Assembly (NCBI GenBank): GCA_037179385.1 | Contig: CM074196.1 | Coordinates: 31,513,486-31,577,485 of the forward strand | Origin: Holothuria scabra | Lineage: Eukaryota; Echinodermata; Holothuroidea; Aspidochirotida; Holothuriidae | Length of the DNA: 64,000 bases | Reading direction: 5' to 3' | Shown: positions 22,801-34,800 of the stretch, piece by piece | How the letters are laid out: the number at the start of each line of letters is the position of its first letter | How positions within the stretch are numbered: position 1 is the first letter of the stretch | The notes under the pieces: model-generated | What the model was told of the DNA's origin: nothing | The model's input: only the letters and a program-made list of their open reading frames with translations | Database searches by the model: none | Made by a program: the position numbers and the translations under genes

Positions 22801-25800
22801 CAGTAAGACGCTCAATTACATGACGAATTCTTTCTGACGAGGTACCTTTGATATAAGGGCGCCAGAAGAGAAATATATGGATTTAGCAGTACTTTAGGCG
22901 AATCCGATCAGGGCTTGTGTTGAGCGAGTGTAGGCCATCATTAATGGAGTCCATTAGCCTTATGTCCCCTTCAGTTATTGTCTACATGAATTTCAAAACC
23001 TCGTATTCGGTAAAATTGGGGGAAATCAAGGGACATTTCAGTGTACAATCATCAGTGAAACAGATAAGCAAGAAAATTGAAAGACTAAAGGTAATGGACC
23101 CCAGTTATGTCCGGTTAAAACCAGACCATTACTTGGGTGTACGGATTCGCCCATACAAAAAGTTGCTACATGTGTCTTTTACAATGGGCATCAGTAAAAA
23201 ACTCAAAGGCCCCGATGCGCTAGCTCAACAATTTGTAATGCCCGTTGCCTTTTTTCTGTTCTGTTGGTTATGTGAAACAGGCGCAAGGTAAAGTGTTTAT
23301 TGATTTTGTATGATTTGATTTTGGAAAGAAATTTAGGACTATAGGAAAGCTACAATCTTAGATAAATATCGTTGGAACATCCCTCGACCCCCTCCTCCCC
23401 CCCCCCCCCCACGAACAATGTTGAAGACTATATGTCCAATTTCGGGACGTATTTTTGAATACTGGGGATTCAACATTGCAGTGGGGGATTTTTTTTATAG
23501 AGGACAGGCAAAGTGAAAATCGTGTACGGGATCATTCAATATAGGAGAAGCGTCCCAACAGTTTTGTCCAAGATTATAGTTTTAGACCAAACAGGCAATC
23601 ATATGGAGTTGGTATTTGCTTTTCTTTTTTTCAGGACGAGACCAATTATCCGTCCCGAAATATCAATCTCGTTTGCAGACGACCGCGTCCATCTATCACG
23701 TACAAACAACAATGATTCTTCTGATGGGTAAATATGCAAACGTTGCCCAAACGTATCAGTATTTTGAAGCAAAGGCTAAATGTCCCAATTTTCTTCTTTC
23801 TCTTCAAAGTATCCTTTTATATTATTCTAGCCTAGGAATTCAATATTGTAAGGTAAACCAAGCAGTTACTCCCTATAAATTTCACATTGAGGAGTCATGT
23901 AACTTTCAAGAGGCCATCATGAAACAGGACAGTCTGCTACAGAACGTCAAGTTTGTGTGACTGCATTTTCCCTTCTTCGAGTGGCACAGTGGTCTATACC
24001 ATTTTTTTATGTACCAACGTGTTTCAAAATTGCTTCGGTTCAAATCCCGCTTGATGATTGTGCTTTTCCCGGCTGCTCCAGCTGTCTCCTACCTGGCTGG
24101 CCAATAAATTTGGTTGCCCAGCAGAAGAATTCGGTTGCGCGCCGGACCGAAACACTTTCGGGTGGTCCAGTGACTAGCCGACTGCCCATTTGCTTTTGCA
24201 TTTCATGTTTAAAAGCAGTTGAATGAAGCAGGGTCTTATTTAACCCGTATAACCAACGATATGTTGATTGACTGGAAAAGACTCGAACTACTTTTAACTC
24301 ACTTCGGGTAAATGTTCTTTGAAAACAGAAAGTAGAGTCTCGAAAAAGAAAGCAGATTATGACAGACTGCAAAATAAACATAAGATGGAGGGAAGTTAAG
24401 GCTGTTGTAAACCAATACAAACTGATTTTACTTGCTATCGATTCTGAACGCCATTTTACGATACCATTTTCTCTTTTCACCATCAGTTTCGGTTTCAAAA
24501 TGTGTTTGTCTTACTCAGTTCGGGGCACCACAGATCATCACTGTAAGTACCTTACACATCGCACATACTTTCACTAACAAGAAATGGCATGCGATCATAT
24601 TTGTTTCACGTTTTTAAGTTAAGATTTGGTGGTATACTTGTAATCGATGGCGGCGGAAAGGGTTGGGGTTTGAGGGGGTACAGCTCCCATGAAAAAGTGG
24701 GAGCTAAACGTATGTTCAGCCCACAATATTTGCAAAGCAAGTCTTCAAGAAGTGGTTACCGTCATCTGGTCATCTTTGAGCACCCGTTAAGTGTCATTTC
24801 CAGCCTCCTGGGCGTTCTTGTAAAGTCAACAAATATTTTGTTCTCTCCGCGCCAAGTAAAATGCTTAGAACGTCTTTCTAGTTCTTAGCCCCAATATTTT
24901 TCTGTTCCACCGCGTCTGTTTGAAACCAACCATTCTCATAATGATAGAAGTAACATCCAGAGTAAAAATCCTCTTCATCGATATGCGAGTCATCTAATTC
25001 AAGTTAGGTATATGCTACTCTCCGGACAGGGACTTCTTGCCTTCGTCACCCGCATAAGAAACTTATTCCTTAGATGTTATCAAATTTTAGAGCGGTGGAG
25101 TATATGGTGATTTAGAGGTGGTTGAGAACCAAATGAACATCAGATAAAATTCAAATTTATGAAGGAAACCTCCCTTGTCATCTTGCCGGTGATCAGAAAG
25201 CTTCGGATATTCAATGTACTTTCAAAGGTATGGGTGTTCAAATCATATGACCAGACGTTGAAGTTTAGTCCCTAAATCTTGATTGATCATGAAAGTATAT
25301 ATATTATTTATAGATCATCTTACCGACATGTTTGCTACATGTTTACCCGAACATTTCCTCGTGATAAGATCATTTCAAAACTTGCCTAGTATCAGACCAG
25401 GAAGTTCCTGTTTGAGAGAGCGCAATCTCATCTAACCTTTTAAAATAAAGAACGAAATTTCACTGGTTAGAAGTAGAGTGAACGTTGTAAAGGTCACTCC
25501 AAAAGAGCGAAGAGGGACCCCTGCATACACTCGTTGAAGAGTCAATTTTTTCTATTTTTGGAGTGCATGATACAGGCAACGAATTTATGCAATGGTGATG
25601 TCGTGTGTGTGTTTTGCGTGTGTGTGCGTGCGTGGGTGTGTGACGCAATTTGTTTGTTAACACGATATCTCACTCCAGGACGCTAAATGTGACAAGTCTC
25701 ATATTTGGTGTGTGGTTTGGTCATATTAAGTAGATGATCCCTATCACTTCTGGTGAAGCTCAGCAGTCATTTTAGGTCACCAGGTGTCAAATGGTAAATT

Positions 25801-28800
25801 CCTTGGTAGTTGCTTGTGAACGCGATATCTCAAATGGAGATCTAAGACTTAGCATGTGCATTGGTTATACCAAGCAGATGAAGTCTGTTGATTTTGGTGA
25901 AGGTCAAAAGTCATATTGGGTCACCAGAGGTCACATGGTCAAAACCTTGTAAACCCCATATGTCAAGGGGCGTAACAGCGAGGAATCTCAATTTGTCATG
26001 TGCGTTGCCCACTTTTAGAAGAAGAGCCTCTATTAATTTTCAAGTGGTGGAGGTCAAAATCATGTCTGGTCGCCAGAGGTCAGAAGGCCAAAACCTTATA
26101 AACAAGGTATGTCAAGATGGGTAACTTAAGGGTCTCATATTTACCATGTGCATCGATGTCATTTAGGTGGGGAATTTTGAAGGATGTCAAAGGTCATTTG
26201 TGGTCACCAGAGGTGGTCAAAACTTTATCAACACGACATCTCGAAGAGAGTAACAGTGAGGGATCACATATTTCCACGTGCATTGCCCTTATTTAGTAGG
26301 TAAAGACTATCAACTATGGTAGAGGTGAAAGGTTATTTGGGATCATTAGAGGTCAAAGTCTGAAAATCTTGCTTACTTATAATATATCAAGATAGAAAAC
26401 TTGGCCAGATTTCATATTTTTTGTGGATGCTTAATGATGAGGAACAAAATGTCCTTGTTTTGTTCGAGGTCAAAGGTCAAATGGGGTCCTTCACTTAAAT
26501 TCTTATTTCAATGTTCACACAATACCTCAAGGTTTCAGCTTTCGAAACTAAATTTAAATTTCACACGGAGTATGGGGATGAGATAGAGTAAGAAGAACCA
26601 TATTGTTGGTGATCAGTGGCCATATGTCGTCTTGCACAGTCTAAATCTCTGAACCGATTTAGACAAAATCTTTAAGTAGGAAGCACGGGTACATTCCTTA
26701 CCTACTGAGTCAATGCTTTATGAAGCACTATCAATTTGGAACAAATAAAAAACAGACTTTTACTCTAGCCTCTCGGACTTTTGGCTGAGGTCATGTGTAG
26801 GATCTGTTCTTTGCATCCAGTCAAGAATAGAGCCATACATGATAGACCAATAATGTAGAGATGGTCTGAGGGCCATGAGGTTGGTCACGTATTGTCCTTC
26901 AGTGGACGTAATAGCTTCTTCGGGAAGCAGCAAAAGTTTTGGTTTCGCCGAACGGCCCTTTGCCAGAGGGTCGGAAGGACTTTAGAAAAAGTTTACTCTA
27001 GCTTATTGGTTAAGATCATGGGTAGGATATCTGTTCTTTTCATCCAGTCTAGAATGGATCCATTCATGACAGACCAATGATGTAAATGGTCTGAGGGTCC
27101 TGAGGTTGGTCAAGTGCTGTCCTAAAGTGACCTTATAGCTTCTGTGGGAAGCAGTTTATAGTTTGGTGTCGCCGGACTGCTCTTTGCAGTTGCGGGAGGA
27201 CTTCGGAAAAGTACTTTTATTCTAGCGGCAGGGAATCACTCAGCCTTTTGGCTTTCTGCTTGAAGTCTTTGGCAAGACCCGGTGAACCTCTGCAAGTGGG
27301 ATTCTCTAACCACTTGTCCATACCGTTGTTCAGACTTCATACGTTACGCTACAGTAAGTTTAACAATGTGAATGTAGTATATAGTTAGCCACTATACCAA
27401 AACGTGACAACTGACTAAAAGAAATCCATTTTCCTTCCCTTAGTATTCAGAATCCTACTCGGATTAGACACTGATAAATTAAATCCGAGGGCACTGTTCG
27501 AGGGTCAGAACCAAAGCAGTGTATATGACTTTGTTCAGAGTGATAAGAGCAAATTGGGATTTACCGTTAATCTTACAACACTGGAAACTCATTGTACCAA
27601 CTGGACAGCCGTCATGAGGGTAAGTTGTAAGCAAAGTAGTGTTCCCAAATCTAAAACAATATCTGAAATTTAGTCCTAAGTTCTATTTTCATTCATGATT
27701 ATCTGCAGATCTCCTGAAATTTTGAAAAGCGTTTCCCGCATGATTCTTTCTGTCTTTCTCTTTCGGTGTATAGGCTAGGTATCGTCTTTTCACATTTCAA
27801 AAGGAAACTGGTAGCTTCTAAGCAGTTTAACTTTAAACAAGCCCGTTGTGGTGTTTGCAATGATTACAACGGCTAACTGTTGATACTCTCAGCTATGTTG
27901 CAGAAGTCAAGTGATACTTTTGTTTTTGACTCAACTGATACATTATATTACTGAAGTGAAACTTTTGTTTTTGACTCAAGTATCTTTGTTTTTTACTCAA
28001 GTGATACCTTTGTTTTTGACTCAAGTGATACCTTTGTTTTTGCCTATTTTCATCCCATGTGCTCCTTTTGTGGACGAATCCAATCTTTCAATCTTTCAAT
28101 AATCTCAATCCTCAGTTAAGTGAATGTTCATGCATATGTTACTGTATGAGACAAATATGCACAGGGTTTGCTAACGTATAGCAACTGCAAAAAAAGTAAA
28201 TTCCTGATTTTTTTTTTTATAGCAATTACCCCCTAAGAGTGTGTTTTCGTTTTTAATATAAATGCCCAATCGTGTTTTATTTTGATTTAAAAGGGAAAAG
28301 GAGAAGCAAAATTTAAGCATGCATATAAGTAACCAAAGGGATAACGCATGGTCACATGACCGAAGATTATCATCAAGAATGAACGGATAAAGTTTGCAAA
28401 GTGATAATATGTAAGCTTTTATGCGCATACTTTCTCATTAGTTTGGTATATTAAACCATTTGCCTCGTATCACTTTGTCCACATTTTCAAGGTAAAGTGT
28501 ACTTCTTGCGTTGCACCAAGTCCGACTGAAATAATAATTTTTAACTTGAAAAAAATAGTCCCGAATTATTTTTTACATGTTAAAGGAGCATATTTTAAAC
28601 ATTCTGGAGAAATTTTCATGCATTTCCCTTTTTCGGTTCTCGGGATAACAAAAATAAATATGGCTTTAGTATTCTTATAAGGCCCCATTGCAACCCTCCC
28701 CGAGGCTACAGTAATGTTCGACTTTTTGCCAGAACCTCTTATTAAAGCTAAAAATGTTCATATGTAACCTGGAAGACTACGTCTGCAGTGATGGTATTGA

Positions 28801-31800
28801 TGGCTCTATCTGATGTATAAAGTAACAGTGTTTTCTGTTTGATTGGAGAAAATCAAAGTAGGCCTACATTTATCCTACTTTCACCCTTGAGGGCACTTGG
28901 GTCCTTTATGTGCAAGTGATTCTCAAGGGATCAGCTTGTTGCATTCACCGATAACAAATACCCCTGAAAGTGCTCAGTCGTTTTTAATGTAAATGCCAAG
29001 GTCAATCGTGTTTTATTTTGACTTAAAAGGGAGGAGAAACAAAATTTCAGCATGCATATAAGTAACCACAGGGATAACGCATAGTCACATGACACAAGAA
29101 GAATGAATGAACATAGTTTACACTATAAAGTAGAATTATGTAAGTTTTGATGCGCATACTTTCCCATTGATTGTATACAATGTAGGATTCGAAGCAAATC
29201 CAGGATAAACTTTCACCAATTCCTGTCCGGGTATCAGTTTCCTTGATTGAAGATGAGGGAGTTTTAGAAACAGGAAAGGTTGTTCCTTATCTTGAAACGC
29301 CACGCCAGTTTTGGGAAGAACAGGTAATGTTATATATATTTACTTTTAATTTTGAAAGACCGGCTCTTACTAAGAAAAATCTAAACATATTTACTTTGAA
29401 TTATAAGGCGGGTCTTTGTAGTAGTCCTTTATGAAAAGTTAAATAAAAAATTGGGGGAAAAGGAACAACAGAAAAATGTTTTTTTTTTAAAGCGCGGGAC
29501 TGTACTAAAATAAAAACCTCTCATGTAATAAAATGTAGTAATAACTTTTCAAGATGTCAAGCTCCCGAATCCCCTTCCCTTGACTACTGACTTGCAACTA
29601 ATTAGTTTGTTCATGCAGGAAACTGGAAGCTCTTTGGTTTATGCGCTTATGACGCAGGAGAGGAAATATACTCATAGGTTGAAACGTTAGGTGAGGTTTA
29701 AGGACACAAAAAAGCCAGTATGTTACATAGAGTTAAAAACATAAAGAAGTAAAGGTTTAATACGGTTTTGAAAACAGCACAAGTTCATGTTCGGTGTCAA
29801 ATACAGTTCGAACACGTCACAAGTCCCCCCCCCCCCCCTTAGTCGCCTCTTACGGCAGGAGGGAAATACCTTGAGCAAATTCTACAAACCCTAGCCCACG
29901 TGGGGACTAACGTTGAAAAGAAATCTGTACACACCGTATATGGATGTAGCATAGGCTCAGAAGAAACCAAAAAGACAACTTGTTAGGAAAGTAATATCTG
30001 TCAGGAGTTAAAATTTTCTTTAAATTTTCCTACAGATCACAATCAATTACAAATGTGTTAACAATGGAACATGCGCACCTGACCTGATTTTACATGTTGA
30101 GAGGTGAGTCAATGAGACAGTAATGTGAGAAACGAATATTTTCATACGAAAATGATGCATACATGGGCATGAAGGTTGCACTATGTGAGTAGTATGTGTT
30201 GAGTACGCCGAGTATATGCGGTTTTCTTTGGTTGTATAAACGAGTGCACGTAGTCTACTCATATTTTGAGAACTTACAGTGTCATCAAAACGAATACATG
30301 TATATACATTTTCTACGGTTGTGATTCCGAAAACACGAGTATATAGGAGGCAGTAGTACGATATATTCACAACTAGTGCCGGTACATTGCCCTTCAGGCT
30401 GATTGTGGGCACGAGTACACGGACTCCCACCCTGCAGTACGATGTCATCGAAGCGTGCACAGGTACATTTCCTCCGCTTGTGACTAAAATATGCAGGCTG
30501 GAGGTGTGAGTACCATGTCATTAGGTCATAAGAACTAGAACGGGCACATTGCTTCTGGTTGTGAGTATACTACTTCTCAGACTCATAATTTGAGTACATC
30601 ATCAGAACGAGATTAGTCGCAAAGCATACGATTGTGAGTTATTGAGCACATAAACTCAAAACTTGGGTACAATGTCATCGGAACGAATGCAGGTATATTT
30701 CCTCCGCTTGTGACTATGTATGAGTACACAGACCGATGATGTGAGTACCAGTTGGCTAGTTCGATGGAGTTTTACGGCCCAGTTTCCAACCTATTGGTTC
30801 AAGTCGAGCCGTCCATGTCCTTTTTTCAGGTGTGGCTCACTGGCTTGTTTTGCCTACGCCATTGCTTATGTGGAGCATCACGCACAACGGTAGTAGGTTC
30901 TATTTTTTGAGTCTTTGGTATGACTCGACCTGGGAATAGAACCCGGGCCTTCCGCGTGAGAGGCGGATGTTCTTATCGTTAGACCAAGCACGCGGTGATT
31001 GGTGTGAGTACCATCATATCATCAGAACTAGTACCGATAAATTGCTCCTGGTTGAGAGTACAAGTAAACAGACTCATACTTTCAGCGGGGAGCTGACAAC
31101 TCCCTGGTTTGAGTACAATGTCTTGAGTATAACTACTCCAGATGCAGCGACAAGGATTTCGTGTCAGCTGTGCCATTATGGGGATGGTTTACCTCAACCA
31201 GCCAGCCGCGATGGTCCAACAAGATCTAGGTACCTATTTATATAGTAAACTCATAGGTCAGCCTGTGACTATGTATGCATTGTTTTAAGAATGTCATCTG
31301 ACACATGCTGGGGAAAAATGTCCATCTATTCATGTCTTACCAGCCAAGCTTCTTGCCTGGCTGTATGATATATCCTTGTGATTTCTTTTTCTAAAGTGGA
31401 CCTGAAAACTGGAGCTAGGTTTATTTCTTTTGATGGCACCCCCTTTTCAAATCTGGTAGGTAGTTTTGATAAAATCTCCATCCCCAATACTCCATCCCTG
31501 TACTAGTGTACTGTCTTTAGTTGTAAGTACCGACACGAACAGCGATTTTTCTTCGCTCTAAGGAATCAAAATGAGATACACAAAATAATAAGCTAACCAA
31601 CAAAACCGTGTGAGCTGATACCATACGAGTGTCAAAGTACAGGAAAGGGTGCCAAACAGTACAACCATACCTCATTTAGTCACATAAGCGTAGAAGATGA
31701 AACCCTACGCCCAGCCCCACCCCGCCCTCACTTCCTAATGAAGACATTATAGATCAGTGAACACGGATAAAATAATAGTCTCTGTTGGAGAGATCCAATG

Positions 31801-34800
31801 AAAAATGGGAGGATTATTTTGGCTTTTGGTTGCTAAGGACGGATCGAGGCCAAGGGTTAAAATTGTAGAGGAAAGGTTAAATTGATCTAAAATTAGAAAG
31901 AAAAGTGTCTCGTCTCAACCCTTACGTTAACCTTTTCAATTTAGCAGGTAGTTTTGATTCAATAAAAATCTGTTTGGGAGTCATTGATGATGTCATAAGC
32001 CTTAAAAAAAAATTTATGGTCAAATAATTTTGCGCAAACCTGTATCCAAAACTCTTAAACCGTAAGTGCGACCAGATGCCTGGTCTGTTTCAAACTGACA
32101 TTTGTTGGTAGCCATCTGACCATGAAAATGGGTACACAAAAGATTTTTATCAGCAAAATATGTAATGATATAGTGACTCAGATGAGACTTCGATTTGGGG
32201 GCAATGAACATGCGCACATCCTGCAAATTGTCGCGATAAACAAATCCCTCCCGAACCTATACACACGTTTTCCAAAATTTGAGTTTACAAAATTTCGTGG
32301 AATCATTCTTTATCAATCGATCCATAATATAAGGAGGGTTCTTAAATATAGTTTTGTGCAGTGGACTGTATTTAAATTACCTTTGGGGTAAGAATTGGCA
32401 CTTAAATCTGTCTTAAGGTAGAAATGAGACCCCTATTTTACGTTTGGTTGGACTAGCTACCTACCGTATTAGATAGTCTATATACTTAGTGTTGTATGTG
32501 CGTATCGTAGGGAAGAGGGACCGAGATACACTATGTGCTGAGTTCGGTTTGTAAATTCCACGTCATACCTGCATATTCCACAATTCTATGCGGCAATGAA
32601 TTACCGGCGAACTAACTTATTCCAATATTTTCTCATTGTTTGTTTTAGGAATATCCATCCCTCTTCGCTGAGATTTTATTGTGAGCACCAAAAACATTCC
32701 TTTTCTCATTCTTTTTCCTCATTCTCTCTCTCTCTCTCTCTCTTACAGCGACACAGATTACATGTATATGGGAGACTCGGATCAGGTTTCATTAAACGTA
32801 ACAGTTGCCAACATTGCTGACGAAGCTTTCGGTGCCAAGCTTTACGTGAATATTCCCGATTCATTTGGATTAAGCTCTTTCAAATCAATACATGCGGTAC
32901 GTATTACATTCATCCCTTGCTCGCATTGTTTTCCTTCAATTTAAATGAAATAAAATTAACATGATATAACGATTTCATGGATAGGGACATGGACAGAAGA
33001 AATTAAGCTTTAGCGGTACACCCATCCATAAAACTGACTCTCTCACTCCAGCAAACACAGTACGTTCAAGAAACGTTGGGGTTTTTAATCACTTGAAGGC
33101 CCAGTTCTCTCACCCCAAACAGAACCAATTCTCCTAACTTTCTCACTTAAGCCCCTTCCATAATTGTCTGAAATTCATCCTGATCCAGATACAATCTCAG
33201 TTTATTGCTTCAGGGTGAGTATAGAAAATTTTTAAATAATCAAAACACTCTCAGTATCGTTCATGCTGTGTAATAAAAGCTTTGGTATTTTGCATCGTTT
33301 GAATTAGCTGTCAATCAAAGAGCTGAGCCAACTGAGAATTTCGGTACACCCGTACCAAGCTGTAGTTTGGGGTGAGAGGTTTGGCCCTGTAAGTCTGCTT
33401 CTTTTTCCGCCAAAAATCATATTCAAACGTTTAAAGTCTTAATAAAAGATGTTAAAACCCTTTTCCTAACAATAATGTGACCTTCTCAAATAGTTTTGAT
33501 TTGGTTATAAATTTGTTCATAAGTTTTTCTTTGTCCGAAAATTACGTTTTACAAACGTATCAAAAGCCTACAAAATAATTTCGTTGAAACGTATTCCAAG
33601 GACGTTTTTGAAATGAGACCAGTTACATTTTGATAACCTTCAGAAAACGCTTTTGTGTTTGCTGGAAGGTTCGTTACCCAAGGTCATCGGTAAGCAAGCC
33701 GGTGGGACTGAGTTGAACAATATCCACGAGCCTCAGCCAACCCGGGGCAAGGTCCCACTCTTGTCCCGTATGGCCCCGTGAAGATGGAAGAAGTCTTACT
33801 ATGAATGGTCTCTTGGCTTGAGAATCCCTCGTTGTTTCTTGTCCATAGGCCAACAAGGGGGAGATGTGCACTGTTTAACAAAAATTTCCTAACTGGCTAA
33901 AGTAACCCTAATCCTTAAATTAATCCCTAACCCGAACAAAGTATACAGTCGATACAATACAATGGCAACAGCCAATCAAGAAACACCTTGTTAAACAGTG
34001 CACATCTACCCAAACAAGGATCTTGTCAGGGTAGATGTGCACTGTTTAACAAGGCGTTTCTTGATTGGTTGTTATCATTGTATTGTATCGATTGTATTCA
34101 TTGTTCGGGTAAGGTATTAGGTTAGGTAAGGGATTAGGGTTATTGTTAGCCAGTTAGGAAATCGCTAGTGCTCATCGCCCCTCTTGTCATGCCACTGCCC
34201 ATGGCAAATTCTTTATTTTCGAGATACTAAGAACTTTTTTACACTGGGGTGCAGAGCAGATATTTTTTACGAATACTTGCTTTGGTACCAGGGGTACAAG
34301 TCTTGATGTAAGACGGTACACTGTAAACACAAATTAATCAAAGAGTGCCTGAATCGACCAATCACGTTGGTCAACAATACTGACTAATATTTGACTAATG
34401 TTTGACCCAGTTGAATTAGTTTCTAACAAATACTAAGCCTCCTTGACTAAGTTTTGCCTGATATTCTTAAGTCTATCACTACGAAATTAGTCAGGTATTA
34501 CAAATTGGTCAAATATGAGTGATTAACGTAGTTAGTCAATTTAGAAACCACTTGACTTATTTGTGTTTATAGTGATATCCAAAGACAGTGTCTCTGTGAT
34601 GACATTCCCTAATCGCTTACCAAACAGATGACTGTCTTTTCAAGGGGTTCCTTAGATGTCTGTTGTAACAGCACAACTTCCTTAAATTAAAAGTATAGAC
34701 GAATCAAATCAGCGCTTGTGTTTAGTGACTGTAGGCAGCCTTTAGTGGGGTCCATCAGCCTTAAATGGTCTGCGTTTATTGTCTAGATGAGTTTCAAACC

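Larger units (their letters stand above)
21591..29185. other. Introns 5 to 8
   Basis: This span is interrupted only by exons 6, 7 and 8. It contains a fold-back MITE (21712-21880), a CTGTAAA-word CACTA-like element (21956-22129), a SINE fragment (22492-22570), an unclassified repeat (22893-23166), a MITE fragment (about 23800-23945), a separate tRNA-like SINE (23967-24250), a 145-bp-period tandem array (25655-26530), two U2-headed SINEs (26766-27213) and a 24-bp minisatellite (27905-28060). A weak duplicate of 28240-28340 occurs at about 28985-29080. Nothing was seen in 24600-25440. Confidence 0.7.

Noticed and set aside
22917..23291. 124-codon open frame as a host gene
   Set aside because: It covers the unclassified repeat that occurs three times with shifted frames, so it is repeat sequence rather than a gene.
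24040..24498. 152-codon frame on the - strand
   Set aside because: It lies across a tRNA-like SINE and the antisense of integrin exon 7, and shows no family motif.
26766..26811. U2 snRNA gene
   Set aside because: Only about the first 46 nucleotides of U2 are present; branch-point and Sm-site regions are absent and the shared SINE body follows.
27448..27451. CAG acceptor for exon 8
   Set aside because: It keeps frame only if exon 7 is skipped, which would drop a conserved thigh strand; the TAG acceptor at 27441-27443 fits with exon 7.
30930..30995. tRNA-Glu gene on the - strand
   Set aside because: The head is tRNA-Glu-like, but the B box is mutated, the acceptor stem is unpaired and it sits in a SINE with target duplication.
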